A stretch of 64,000 nt of DNA, taken from the NCBI GenBank assembly GCA_910578395.1, contig CAJTPZ010000003.1, positions 144,012 through 208,011 of the forward strand, read 5' to 3'. The DNA comes from an uncultured Muribaculaceae bacterium (lineage in GTDB: Bacteria > Bacteroidota > Bacteroidia > Bacteroidales > Muribaculaceae). Positions 1 to 8,496 of this stretch are shown here, one piece after another. The position numbers were made by a program, and so were the translations under genes. The first letter of the stretch is position 1. The number at the start of each line of letters is the position of its first letter. The notes beneath the pieces were generated by a model that saw only the letters and a program-made list of their open reading frames with translations, was not told the origin of the DNA and made no database searches.

Positions 1-344
1 CCAAGGGACACAATGAACTTGCCGAGGTCCTTATAAAGCGTGAAGTGATCTTCACTGAGGATGTGGAACAAATATTCGGCAAACGACAGTGGGTGTCGAG
101 ATCAGATGAGATTCTTGCAGCGAAAAATTTTGCAACATCTTCGGTCAGAAGAATATCGGAAAATACCGGAGCTGATAATGCAGATGCTTTACCTGAACTC
201 CCTCCTATACCTGAAGATACGACCGTAGCGGAGGAGATTACAGAAGATAAGGCTGCTGATCCTCAGCAAGACGGTGAAATTGATGATAACACAACTGTAT
301 CAGGAACTGACCCCGAGGAAAAGAAAGATGACACCTCCAAGTGA
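1..344 (+). CDS. ftsH: FtsH ATP-dependent zinc metalloprotease, C-terminal part (5' end outside window)
   Basis: The reading frame is open from the left edge (first full codon at base 3) and gives about 113 residues ending at a stop at 342-344. The opening residues carry the end of the FtsH peptidase domain: ELAEVLIKRE, then VIFTEDVEQIFGKRQW, a pattern typical of FtsH just before its tail. The last ~70 residues are acidic, proline- and threonine-rich and look disordered, as in many Bacteroidetes FtsH proteins. FtsH is a membrane-anchored hexameric AAA+ protease that degrades misfolded membrane and regulatory proteins. The AAA+ module and the HEXXH site lie outside the window, so identity rests on the C-terminal signature. 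Confidence 0.85.
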   Translation, partial: KGHNELAEVLIKREVIFTEDVEQIFGKRQWVSRSDEILAAKNFATSSVRRISENTGADNADALPELPPIPEDTTVAEEITEDKAADPQQDGEIDDNTTVSGTDPEEKKDDTSK

Positions 345-504
345 CCCTATAATGCTTTTCAGCTGGGTTAATACGATGCTGAGAGACCGTTATGTCAACC
401 TCGATACACTGTGTGATGACATGGATATCGACCGTAAAGAACTTGAAAGGAAGCTTGCTTCGGTCGGTTTTCAATACCAGGAGGCTATAAACCAATTCAG
501 ATAG
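328..504 (+). CDS. DUF4250 domain-containing small protein
   Basis: A 58-residue protein, starting MTPPSDPIMLFSWVNTMLRD. It matches the DUF4250 pattern as I recall it: a short N-terminal 'PxDPxxLxSxVNTxLRD' segment, then a helical LDxLCDDxDIDRxELERKL stretch that resembles a winged-helix or HTH half. A longer in-frame version begins at 274, but the 328 ATG gives the expected family length and has an A/G-rich stretch (GAGGAAAAGAAAG) just upstream. The start lies inside the 3' end of ftsH (17-base overlap), so translation is probably coupled. Function is unknown; the family is small, cytoplasmic and widespread in anaerobic bacteria. Confidence 0.8.
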   Translation: MTPPSDPIMLFSWVNTMLRDRYVNLDTLCDDMDIDRKELERKLASVGFQYQEAINQFR

Positions 505-521
505 ATTCCAGACATTGTTTG

Positions 522-2846
522 ATGGACGACTATTTGTCGAGACTTAATAACCAACAGCGTGAGGCCGTCGTGTATATCGACGGCCCTCAGCTTGTCATAG
601 CGGGTGCCGGATCCGGCAAGACCAGAGTGCTGACATATAAAATAGTGCATCTTCTCACTCATGGATTTGAACCATGGCGAATACTTGCACTGACGTTTAC
701 CAACAAGGCTGCACGCGAGATGCGCGAACGCATAACGGAACTTGTCGGAGCTGGAATTGCCAATAAATTGTGGATGGGAACTTTCCACTCTATTTTCTCG
801 CGTATACTGCATATACATTCTGACCGCATAGGATTTAACCGGAATTTCACAATCTATGACTCGGCAGATTCCAAGTCGCTGATAAAGATGATTATCAAGG
901 ACATGGGTCTGGATGATAAAATTTATAAGCCTTCGACTGTGGCCAGTGCGATCTCAATGGCGAAAAATGCGCTAATGTCTCCTGAGGCATACGCAGGCGA
1001 CAGGGAGCTTCTCGAGGCTGACAGACGGGCTAAGCGTCCGTTGGTGCATGCAATATACAGGACATATATGCAGCGCTGCCATGTCGCGGAGGCAATGGAT
1101 TTTGACGATCTGCTATATTACACACATGAACTTCTGCGCGCCAATCAGGATATACTGAACCATTATAGGGAATTTTTCAAATACGTGCTTGTTGATGAGT
1201 ATCAGGATACGAATTTCGCACAGCATCAGATCATAACATTGCTTACAAAAGGTGTCGGCAATCTGTCGGTTGTCGGAGATGACGCACAGAGTATTTACTC
1301 GTTCAGAGGAGCCAACATAAGAAACATACTGACACTTAAAAATGCGTATCCGGATCTGCAGGTATATAAACTTGAGCAGAACTACCGGTCGACTCAAAAT
1401 ATAATTAACGCAGCCAACTCGCTGATTGAAAAAAATACGGAGCAGATAAAAAAGCAGGTATTCTCGCAAAACGAGTCGGGGTCTCCGATCGAAGTGGTGC
1501 AAAGCTACAGCGATTTTGAAGAGAGCTTTCTTGTAGCGAACCGTATATCGCAGGTAAAAATGTCGAGCCATGACTCGTTTGAAGAGTTTGCGGTGCTTTA
1601 CCGGACAAACGCTCAGTCGCGAATACTTGAGGAATCGTTGCGTAAACGCAATATACCATATCGCATTTACGGAGGCCTGTCGTTCTATCAGCGAAAGGAA
1701 ATAAAGGATGCGGTGGCATATTTCCGGCTTGCAGTCAATCCTGACGATGACGAAGCTCTGAAGCGGATCATTAATTTTCCGGCACGCGGAATAGGAGAAA
1801 CCACGCTCAACAAACTTACCCGTTGTGCGATTGACGGTAGTACAAGCATTTGGAATGTGCTGAACAATCCTGCAGATTTTGATTTGCAGATTAATTCCGG
1901 CACAATGAAAAAGCTGGGGCTGTTTGCTGATCTGATACAGGGGTTTGTTGACCTTAATGATAATAAAATTCCGGCAGATGAGCTGTCGGATACAATAATC
2001 AGACGTACACAGCTACTGTCGATGCTACTGACAGACAGAACTCCTGAAAGCATTTCAAAACAAGAAAATCTACAGGAGCTTCTGAACGGAACCAAGGAAT
2101 TTGTAGAAGGGCGCATAGAGGAAGGACGTGGAGAAGAAACATCTCTTTCCGATTTTTTACGCGAGGTTTCTCTTGCCACGGATTTTGACAGGGAAGGGGA
2201 AGACGGCGACAAGGAAGCTGTAACTTTGATGACTGTGCACGCTTCAAAGGGACTTGAATTCAGCAACGTCTTTGTTGTGGGAGTCGAGGAGGATCTTTTG
2301 CCGGCGGCAATGTCGCTATCGTCGTCACAGGGAGTGGAGGAAGAGCGGCGTCTGCTTTACGTAGCAATCACCCGTGCAAAAAAATTCTGCATGTTGTCGT
2401 ATGCATCTTCAAGATTCAGGAACGGACAAACTGTGGGATGTTCTCCCTCGCGCTTTCTTCGAGATATAGACCCACAATATCTGCGCATGGCGACAGGCAC
2501 AACAATCTCAGGAGGAAATGGAGCTTGGGGTGGATTCAATCCGGTATCGAAGTATCATAGAACAACCTTGCGTAAGGAACCTAAGGATAATAACACTCCA
2601 GGAGGAAATTTCCAACCGATAAGTGATGTGCGCCGCAATGCGGCACCTACGGTGTCGAGTGACGGATTCAGAACCTACATGGCTTCGGAGCTTGAAGCAG
2701 GTAACAGCATCGAGCACCAGCGTTTTGGCAAGGGTGTGATAGTCAAAGTCGACATAACCCAGCCTGATGCACGCATTACCGTGAGATTTTCCAATGTAGA
2801 GACTAAAATACTTTTGCTTAAGTTTGCTAAAATCAAGCTTATATAA
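522..2846 (+). CDS. UvrD/PcrA-type ATP-dependent DNA helicase (superfamily 1)
   Basis: A 774-residue SF1A 3'-to-5' helicase with all the expected motifs: Q motif LNNQQREA (8-15), Walker A GAGSGKT (28-34), Walker B DEYQDTN (225-231), a GDDAQSIYSFRGA motif III, TVHASKGLEF (about 571-580) and YVAITRAKK (about 613-621). The C-terminal ~45 residues (HQRFGKGVI...) match the PcrA/UvrD tail that contacts RNA polymerase in other bacteria. It acts in nucleotide excision and mismatch repair and in clearing replication-transcription conflicts. A TTG at 519 is the first possible start, but the ATG at 522 is more likely. It lies 17 bases after the DUF4250 gene and 6 bases before nspC, so it is probably in an operon. 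UvrD and PcrA cannot be told apart from sequence alone. Confidence 0.95.
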   Translation: MDDYLSRLNNQQREAVVYIDGPQLVIAGAGSGKTRVLTYKIVHLLTHGFEPWRILALTFTNKAAREMRERITELVGAGIANKLWMGTFHSIFSRILHIHSDRIGFNRNFTIYDSADSKSLIKMIIKDMGLDDKIYKPSTVASAISMAKNALMSPEAYAGDRELLEADRRAKRPLVHAIYRTYMQRCHVAEAMDFDDLLYYTHELLRANQDILNHYREFFKYVLVDEYQDTNFAQHQIITLLTKGVGNLSVVGDDAQSIYSFRGANIRNILTLKNAYPDLQVYKLEQNYRSTQNIINAANSLIEKNTEQIKKQVFSQNESGSPIEVVQSYSDFEESFLVANRISQVKMSSHDSFEEFAVLYRTNAQSRILEESLRKRNIPYRIYGGLSFYQRKEIKDAVAYFRLAVNPDDDEALKRIINFPARGIGETTLNKLTRCAIDGSTSIWNVLNNPADFDLQINSGTMKKLGLFADLIQGFVDLNDNKIPADELSDTIIRRTQLLSMLLTDRTPESISKQENLQELLNGTKEFVEGRIEEGRGEETSLSDFLREVSLATDFDREGEDGDKEAVTLMTVHASKGLEFSNVFVVGVEEDLLPAAMSLSSSQGVEEERRLLYVAITRAKKFCMLSYASSRFRNGQTVGCSPSRFLRDIDPQYLRMATGTTISGGNGAWGGFNPVSKYHRTTLRKEPKDNNTPGGNFQPISDVRRNAAPTVSSDGFRTYMASELEAGNSIEHQRFGKGVIVKVDITQPDARITVRFSNVETKILLLKFAKIKLI

Positions 2847-2852
2847 TAACTG

Positions 2853-4031
2853 ATGGCGAGCGAAAATAAAAATGGGATTTGTGGCGAAGGGATGATTCCG
2901 ACGCCTTGTTATGTGGTTTATGAGGAGCGCCTGCGCAACAATCTCGAAATTATAACCGATGTCGCCCACAGGGCAGATGTCGATATAATCATGGCATTCA
3001 AAGCCAATGCGTTGTGGCGTACGTTTGACATATTCAGAGAGTATGGCGTTAAGTGCACGGCAAGTTCGCTAAATGAAATGCAGCTTGGCAATGAGGAGTT
3101 GTGCTGCCGTGTACACAGCTATTGTCCGGCTTATACCACTGAAACTATTATTCCGTATCTTGAAGGAAGCAGTCATATAACCTTCAATTCGCTCAGCCAG
3201 TGGGAGAAATTTAAATATATACTTGAGGAATATAACAGAAAAAATCCTGACCGCCGAGTTTCTCCCGGCTTGCGTGTGAATCCACAATGTTCGGTTATTG
3301 ATACGGATATATATAACCCGGCTCTTCCCGGTTCGCGATTTGGAGTGACATCGGATATGCTTGACCGATTGCCTGAAGGTATTGAGGGACTGCATTTTCA
3401 TCAGCTATGTGAGTCCACTTCCTATGATCTTGAGCAGGTGCTTACAGCATTTGAGGCGCAATTCGGTCACATGCTCGACGGATTGAAATGGGTGAATATG
3501 GGAGGCGGTCATCTTATGACAAAAGAAGGATATGACCGTGAACATCTGATTGGCCTTCTTACTGAGTTCAGAAAGCGACACAATGGCATAAAAGTGATAC
3601 TTGAGCCTGGAAGCGCTTTCACCTGGCGCACTGGAGATCTTATTGTATCAGTGGTTGACACAGTCAGCAACCAAGGTGTTAACACTGCTATAATTGATGC
3701 ATCATTTGCATGTCACATGCCAGATACGCTTGAAATGCCTTATCTGCCTATCATAAGCGAGAGCTGCAAAGAGGATACTCCCGGTGCCGAGCCATGGCGT
3801 CTGGGAGGCAATTCTTGTCTGAGCGGCGATTACAAGGGTGACTGGTGGTTTCAAAAAGGGCTTGTAGCCGGACAGCGTCTGACTCTTGAGGATATGAATC
3901 ACTATACAACAGTGAAAACGACAATGTTCAACGGCATACAGCATCCGTCGATCGCACTTGTGACCAAGGATGGCAACTGGAAGTATCTGCGTCGTTACAG
4001 CTATGAGGACTACAAAAAACGGATGTCATGA
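2853..4031 (+). CDS. nspC: Carboxynorspermidine decarboxylase
   Basis: A 392-residue PLP-dependent decarboxylase of the alanine-racemase fold. The PLP lysine is K50 in MAFKANALW, followed by the NspC-type segments ASSLNEMQLG, GLRVNPQCS, HFHQLCES and EPGSAFTWRTGDL. NspC decarboxylates carboxynorspermidine or carboxyspermidine, the last step of the aspartate-semialdehyde route to (nor)spermidine used by many Bacteroidetes. The partner dehydrogenase is not in the window. The first ATG (2853) is 6 bases after the helicase stop; a second ATG at 2892 (MIPTPCYVVYEERL) would give the more usual N terminus, so the true start is uncertain by 13 residues. The 3' end overlaps the next gene by 4 bases (ATGA). 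Confidence 0.92.
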   Translation: MASENKNGICGEGMIPTPCYVVYEERLRNNLEIITDVAHRADVDIIMAFKANALWRTFDIFREYGVKCTASSLNEMQLGNEELCCRVHSYCPAYTTETIIPYLEGSSHITFNSLSQWEKFKYILEEYNRKNPDRRVSPGLRVNPQCSVIDTDIYNPALPGSRFGVTSDMLDRLPEGIEGLHFHQLCESTSYDLEQVLTAFEAQFGHMLDGLKWVNMGGGHLMTKEGYDREHLIGLLTEFRKRHNGIKVILEPGSAFTWRTGDLIVSVVDTVSNQGVNTAIIDASFACHMPDTLEMPYLPIISESCKEDTPGAEPWRLGGNSCLSGDYKGDWWFQKGLVAGQRLTLEDMNHYTTVKTTMFNGIQHPSIALVTKDGNWKYLRRYSYEDYKKRMS

Positions 4032-5047
4032 TGACTTCACCGCGATTTTCAGTTATAGTGCCTGTCTACAACCGCAGGGGAGAGATCGATGATCTGCTTG
4101 CTTCGATTGTGGGTCAACGCGGTATTGATCCCAGCATTGTAGAGGTGATTATCGTAGAAGACGGATCGACGGAGCCTTGTGGAGATATATGTGACAAATA
4201 TGCCGGAAACGGAGTAGATATCAGATATTATTATAAGGAAAACGAAGGCCGTTCGCCTGCACGAAATCATGGCATGGAGCGTGCGGAAGGAGAATGGCTC
4301 ATTTTCTTTGATTCGGACTGTGTGGCGCCTGAAGATTATTTTGCACGCCTTAATAGCGACAAGTCACTTGATTTACTTGACTGTTTCGGTGGTCCGGATG
4401 CCGCACATGAATCTTTCAGCGACACACAAAAGGCCATAAATGTGGCAATGACCTCGTTTCTGACTACAGGTGGTATCAGAGGCGGCAAGGTGAGCATGGA
4501 GAAATTTACTCCGCGTACTTTCAACATGGGATTCCGAAAAAATGTTTTTGAGAAAGTCGGAGGATTTCGGGAGATGTACAGCGAGGATATTGATATGAGC
4601 ACCCGTATAAGAAACGCAGGTTTCCGTATAGGGCTGCTTCCTGATCAGAAAGTTTACCATAAAAGGCGACTGGACATGAAGAAGTTTTTTCGTCAGGTAT
4701 ACGTTTTCGGCAAATCAAGAATCACACTACATTTGCTTTACCCAGGGTCGATGAAAGCGGTACATCTGCTTCCTGCATTTTTTGTATTGGGAACGATCGC
4801 TATGTGTATATTTGCAATTGTATGGTCTTGGCTATGGATTCTGCCTCTGGTTGCATATCTGCTTGCTGTAGGCATCGCGGCATGTGTTTCAAGCCGAAGT
4901 CTAAAGGTGGGATTGCTTGCCGTACCGGCAAGTGTGATTCAGCTTGGCGGATACGGGCTTGGTTTTATCAATGCTTTCACACAAAAAATACTACTTGGAC
5001 GCGGACGTGACATAAAGGAGGAAATTGAAGCGCGTCGTGGAAAATAA
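4028..5047 (+). CDS. Family 2 glycosyltransferase with C-terminal membrane segments
   Basis: A 339-residue GT-A protein. The N terminus has the family 2 fold opening SVIVPVYNRRGEIDDLLASI, and D95-S96-D97 in LIFFDSDC is the metal/nucleotide-sugar site. GGFREMYSEDIDMSTRIRNAG resembles the acceptor 'ED' region. Two or so hydrophobic segments between about residues 246 and 290 (AFFVLGTIAMCIFAIVW and following) suggest inner-membrane anchoring and use of a lipid-linked acceptor. The gene starts within the nspC stop (ATGATGA), so translation is probably coupled, although no metabolic link is obvious. Substrate cannot be read from sequence. Confidence 0.88.
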   Translation: MMTSPRFSVIVPVYNRRGEIDDLLASIVGQRGIDPSIVEVIIVEDGSTEPCGDICDKYAGNGVDIRYYYKENEGRSPARNHGMERAEGEWLIFFDSDCVAPEDYFARLNSDKSLDLLDCFGGPDAAHESFSDTQKAINVAMTSFLTTGGIRGGKVSMEKFTPRTFNMGFRKNVFEKVGGFREMYSEDIDMSTRIRNAGFRIGLLPDQKVYHKRRLDMKKFFRQVYVFGKSRITLHLLYPGSMKAVHLLPAFFVLGTIAMCIFAIVWSWLWILPLVAYLLAVGIAACVSSRSLKVGLLAVPASVIQLGGYGLGFINAFTQKILLGRGRDIKEEIEARRGK

Positions 5048-5076
5048 ACGAATAAATAACCAATCATAATACTTGG

Positions 5077-6681
5077 ATGAGAATAAAGATATTGATGATA
5101 GCGGCTCTTGCCGGAGCGACTGTCGCCAACGGTCAGGACTGGGATGATCCGACTCTCGACGGCCGCATGAGCTGCACCAGCATAATGGTGGGCAAGAAGG
5201 CCTCAACTGATGGATCGGTTATGACCAGTCATACTTGTGACGGGAACTATCGTACATGGGTCGATATCGTACCGGGGCAGATATATGACAAAGACACTAC
5301 AGTTGCGGTTTATACAGGACGTATGCACACTGATCTGTCTACCGGAACACGCGGTATGGTAAAAGTAGGCGAGATACCGGAAGTGCGCCAGACTTACCGT
5401 TTTGTGAATACAGCATATCCATGCCTGAATGAAAAACAGCTTGGCATAGGAGAGACTACGATTTCGGGCCGCAGTGTTCTGCGCAATGAAAAAGGATTGT
5501 TTTATATCGAGGAACTTGAACGTCTGGCATTGCAGAGATGCTCTACTGCACGTGAGGCAATCAAGCTTATGGACAAACTGACCAAGGAATATGGATATGG
5601 TGATGACGGAGAATGCCTGACTATAGCCGATCCTAACGAGGTGTGGCATTTTGAGATTTTCGGAGAAGGACCTGACAAAGTCGGAGCGGTGTGGGCTGCG
5701 GTGCGTATTCCTGATGATCATGTTGGTGTATCGGCCAATGTGCCCCGCATATCAACTCTTAATCTCTCGGACACCGCAAACTATATGGCTTCAGACAACG
5801 TATATGAAGTCGCGAAAAAGATGGATCTGTGGGATGGCAAAGGTGAATTCAAGTTCTGGAAAGCCTATGCCGGCGGCAATTACTTCGATGAGCCGAAAGC
5901 CTATAGTGTGAGAGAGTATTATATTCTCAACAAGATTGCTCCGTCACTTGGGCTAAATCAGGATATGGAGGAGCTTCCGGTAAGCGTGAAACCGGAAAAA
6001 CAGCTTTCTGTCGCCGATGTTATGTATCTTCTTACCGAGACTTACGAGGGGTCGGAACTTGATCCTATCGCAAATATAAAAGTTACACGTAAAGCACGTG
6101 GATCGGAAAAAGTCGACACAATTACAAGTCCTTATGCCAATCCTTGGATGACAGGTGATATGCGAGCCATGATCAATGGTCTTAAGCCTGAGACTACAGC
6201 CGGCCACCGTACGGTGGCAGTTCCCAATTGTTCATATTCGACCGTAATCCAGCTTCGTGACTGGTTGCCTGATGCGGTAGGCGGTGTGGCATGGCTTTCA
6301 TTTGACAATCCCGGCCAAAGCCCGCGCATACCGGTATTCTGCGGCACTACAGAACTGCCGATGGCATTCAGTGTGTGTGGACAGTGGCGCAATGACCCGA
6401 CGTCGATTGTCTGGGCATTCCGCGAGGCCAACAAGCTTGCGACGGTGAAATATGGCCAGACACGTGAAATGATGCGTAAAGGCTTTGATCATTTTGTGGA
6501 CAAAGGTCAAGCGGAAATGCCCTATGTAGAGAACCGGTATTCTTCAATCCTTACTGATAAGGGAGAAACCGATGCAAATGAGTTTCTGACAGGATATACC
6601 CGTGATTTCGCCGGAGCAGCAGTCTCTTATTGGGATGAACTCGCCAAAAAGATGTGGGCTATGTATTGCAGAGCTTTCTGA
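5077..6681 (+). CDS. Secreted C69-family dipeptidase
   Basis: A 534-residue exported peptidase. Residues 1-19 (MRIKILMIAALAGATVANG) look like a signal peptide. C33 in RMSCTSIMVGKKAS is the N-terminal nucleophile expected of family C69 (PepD-like), exposed after removal of a propeptide. The HTCDGNYRTWVDIVPG and GIGETTISGR segments also fit the family. The likely role is hydrolysis of dipeptides in the periplasm or outside the cell, useful to a protein-fermenting anaerobe. It follows the glycosyltransferase by 29 bases and ends at a strong hairpin terminator, so it may be last in the ftsH-side transcript. The start is the only sensible ATG. Confidence 0.9.
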   Translation: MRIKILMIAALAGATVANGQDWDDPTLDGRMSCTSIMVGKKASTDGSVMTSHTCDGNYRTWVDIVPGQIYDKDTTVAVYTGRMHTDLSTGTRGMVKVGEIPEVRQTYRFVNTAYPCLNEKQLGIGETTISGRSVLRNEKGLFYIEELERLALQRCSTAREAIKLMDKLTKEYGYGDDGECLTIADPNEVWHFEIFGEGPDKVGAVWAAVRIPDDHVGVSANVPRISTLNLSDTANYMASDNVYEVAKKMDLWDGKGEFKFWKAYAGGNYFDEPKAYSVREYYILNKIAPSLGLNQDMEELPVSVKPEKQLSVADVMYLLTETYEGSELDPIANIKVTRKARGSEKVDTITSPYANPWMTGDMRAMINGLKPETTAGHRTVAVPNCSYSTVIQLRDWLPDAVGGVAWLSFDNPGQSPRIPVFCGTTELPMAFSVCGQWRNDPTSIVWAFREANKLATVKYGQTREMMRKGFDHFVDKGQAEMPYVENRYSSILTDKGETDANEFLTGYTRDFAGAAVSYWDELAKKMWAMYCRAF

Positions 6682-6711
6682 GGAAAAATAATGAGGTAAA
6701 ACCAACGTATA

Positions 6712-6752
6712 GCCACGGACGTTTCATTTATAGAATCTGCCGTGGCATTTTT
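6712..6752 (+). terminator. Intrinsic terminator after the C69 dipeptidase gene
   Basis: GCCACGG (6712-6718) pairs perfectly with CCGTGGC (6740-6746), followed by ATTTTT. The loop is 21 bases. It lies 30 bases past the dipeptidase stop and separates it from upp. Confidence 0.75.
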
Positions 6753-6772
6753 ATGATACAAGAAATCAAAAT

Positions 6773-7429
6773 ATGATGAAGGTTATAGATTTTCAGAAAT
6801 ATGACTCGTTGATGAGTCTTTATATGGCAGAACTGCGTGACAGGAATATACAGAAAGATCCGATGCGGTTTCGCCGTAATCTTGAACGGATAGGGGAGAT
6901 CATGGCATTTGAGATTTCACGAACGCTTCAGTATCGCGACTTGACCGTGCAGACACCACTTGCCGATGCAGAATGCCGTGTAATAGACCAGAAGGTTGTG
7001 CTGGCAACGATATTCCGAGCCGGATTACCGTTTCACCAAGGTTTTCTTAATTTCTATGACAGAGCGGAGAATGCTTTTATCTCAGCATACAGAAAATATA
7101 AAGAAAAGGGGGATTTTGAAGTCTGTACAGAGTATCTTGCGGCACCGGATGTAAACGGCAAGGTTGTGATCCTGTCAGATCCGATGCTTGCTACAGGCGT
7201 GTCAATGGAAATGTGCTGGAGAGCGCTTTTAAGTCATGGTACACCGGCTCATGTGCATATTGCTTCGGTTGTCGCGTCAAAGCAGGCAATAGATTATGTC
7301 AAGAATGTGTTTCCGTCGGAAACCACGACATTATGGGTTGGTGGAATAGATCCTTCACTCAACTCCCACTCATATATAGTGCCTGGTCTCGGTGATGCCG
7401 GAGATCTGGCATTCGGCGAAAAACTTTAG
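6773..7429 (+). CDS. upp: Uracil phosphoribosyltransferase
   Basis: A 218-residue salvage enzyme converting uracil and PRPP to UMP. The PRPP loop is VVILSDPMLATG (about 131-142), where Bacteroidetes have the variant 'SDPMLATG' of the usual DPMLATGGS. The uracil-binding C terminus is GGIDPSLNSHSYIVPGLGDAGD (in two parts, roughly 187-208). Two adjacent ATGs (6773 and 6776) give MMKV; either could be used. It stands alone after a terminator. Rubrerythrin follows by 44 bases and could be co-transcribed. Confidence 0.95.
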   Translation: MMKVIDFQKYDSLMSLYMAELRDRNIQKDPMRFRRNLERIGEIMAFEISRTLQYRDLTVQTPLADAECRVIDQKVVLATIFRAGLPFHQGFLNFYDRAENAFISAYRKYKEKGDFEVCTEYLAAPDVNGKVVILSDPMLATGVSMEMCWRALLSHGTPAHVHIASVVASKQAIDYVKNVFPSETTTLWVGGIDPSLNSHSYIVPGLGDAGDLAFGEKL

Positions 7430-7438
7430 ATAATCTTC

Positions 7439-7485
7439 GGGTGTTTTAACTATGGATTTAAAATTTAAATTCTATGAAAACACCC
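7439..7485 (+). promoter_or_regulatory. Inverted repeat whose right arm covers the rubrerythrin start
   Basis: GGGTGTTTT (7439-7447) pairs perfectly with AAAACACCC (7477-7485). The right arm is codons 2-4 of the rubrerythrin gene. The loop holds a second near-palindrome (ATTTAAA then TTTAAAT), so the RNA could fold into a long interrupted hairpin enclosing the ATG. It could be an upp terminator remnant, a start-codon-masking hairpin, or chance in AT-rich DNA. Confidence 0.4.
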
Positions 7486-8067
7486 AAAGAAAAAAAATCT
7501 ATCAAGGGCACCCAGACCGAGAAGAATCTGGCAGTTGCCTACATGGCGGAATCACAGGCATATGCCCGCTATACATTTTATGCGCAGACGGCTCACAAGG
7601 AAAGTTATTTCCCTGTTGAGGAAGTGTTTAAAGATACCGCCGCCAATGAATTGCGTCATGCCAAAGTTTTCATGAAGTTTCTTGAAGGCGGCATGATCGA
7701 AGGGCTTGAGTGCTCAATGGACCATGCAATCCTGACCGGTACAGCTGACAATCTGAAAGCAGCTATCTGGGAGGAGAAAAATGAGGGCGTGAATGCCTAT
7801 AAGCAATTTGCAGAAGTCGCTGTCAAGGAAGGATTCCCAGAAATAGCCTCACACTTCGAAGCTATAGCAGAAATTGAACAGCACCATATGGAACGCTTTG
7901 AGGCATGGCTGAAACATGTTGAAAACGGCACTGTATGGAAGCGCACCAAGAAAATTAAGTGGCAGTGTCTTGTTTGTGGCTATATATATGAGGGTAAAGA
8001 GCCGCTTAAAGAATGTCCGGCGTGTGATCATCCCTATCAGCACTATATGGCTCTTGACATTGAATAA
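7474..8067 (+). CDS. Rubrerythrin
   Basis: A 197-residue non-haem di-iron peroxidase. An N-terminal ferritin-like four-helix domain carries the expected ligands (E in AESQAYARY, E59 and H62 in NELRHAK, E and H in EIEQHHMERFE). A C-terminal rubredoxin-like domain carries C165xxC168 and C181xxC184. It reduces hydrogen peroxide in the cytoplasm of anaerobes, taking electrons through the rubredoxin-type iron. The length is normal. The ATG at 7474 is inside an inverted repeat that could affect translation. No clear TAnnTTTG promoter is visible directly upstream, so either it is read from upp or its promoter is atypical. Confidence 0.95.
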   Translation: MKTPKEKKSIKGTQTEKNLAVAYMAESQAYARYTFYAQTAHKESYFPVEEVFKDTAANELRHAKVFMKFLEGGMIEGLECSMDHAILTGTADNLKAAIWEEKNEGVNAYKQFAEVAVKEGFPEIASHFEAIAEIEQHHMERFEAWLKHVENGTVWKRTKKIKWQCLVCGYIYEGKEPLKECPACDHPYQHYMALDIE

Positions 8068-8087
8068 AAGCAATTTGATATATATAC

Positions 8088-8121
8088 AGCGGCAAGACTG
8101 GAAATTCTCGGTCTTGCCGCT
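8088..8121. terminator. Bidirectional hairpin between rubrerythrin and the MerR gene
   Basis: A 13-bp stem (8088-8100 with 8109-8121, one G-T pair) with an 8-base loop lies between two convergent genes. No long T-run is present on either side, so it is a stem-only or weak intrinsic terminator serving both strands. Confidence 0.6.
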
Positions 8122-8148
8122 GATTAGTTATGCCGGATAAAACACAGC

Positions 8149-8490
8149 TTAAGAAGTAATATATTTCAGGCGTTCATCAATTGCCTCGATCATTAGCTGA
8201 AGATGGCCCTTGAGTGTGCGCAGACGCTCGATCGCGCGGAATTTGTTGTCTACATTCGATGGATTGCGCTTCAGTTCGGCCTGAGCGGCATCAAGTTTAA
8301 GACCTTTTTCTTTGACAAGATAATAAAGTTTACGTATCTTCTCAATGTCGGATGCCGTGTAACGTCTACGCCCGGTAGGAGTGCGTGAGGGAGAAAGTAT
8401 AGTAAACTGAGTCTCCCAATAACGTAAAGTGGAAGATGGAATGTCGAGAAAATCGGCTACTTCTCCTATCGAATAATAAGTTTTATTCAT
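8149..8490 (-). CDS. MerR-family transcriptional regulator
   Basis: A 113-residue protein with a MerR winged-helix domain at the N terminus: YSIGEVADFLDIPSSTLRYWE (about residues 6-26), then the RTPTGRRRYTASDIEKI wing and a following long helix. It lacks the cysteine-rich metal-binding tail of classical MerR proteins and ends soon after a dimerisation helix. This short form next to an M23 peptidase gene is common in Bacteroidetes as I recall. It follows the M23 gene by 6 bases, so the two are probably one transcript. Its target is unknown. Confidence 0.9.
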   Translation of the reverse strand: MNKTYYSIGEVADFLDIPSSTLRYWETQFTILSPSRTPTGRRRYTASDIEKIRKLYYLVKEKGLKLDAAQAELKRNPSNVDNKFRAIERLRTLKGHLQLMIEAIDERLKYITS

Positions 8491-8496
8491 AGATTA

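Noticed and set aside
5203..5721. 172-codon minus-strand ORF opposite the C69 dipeptidase
   Set aside because: Antisense shadow with no family resemblance.
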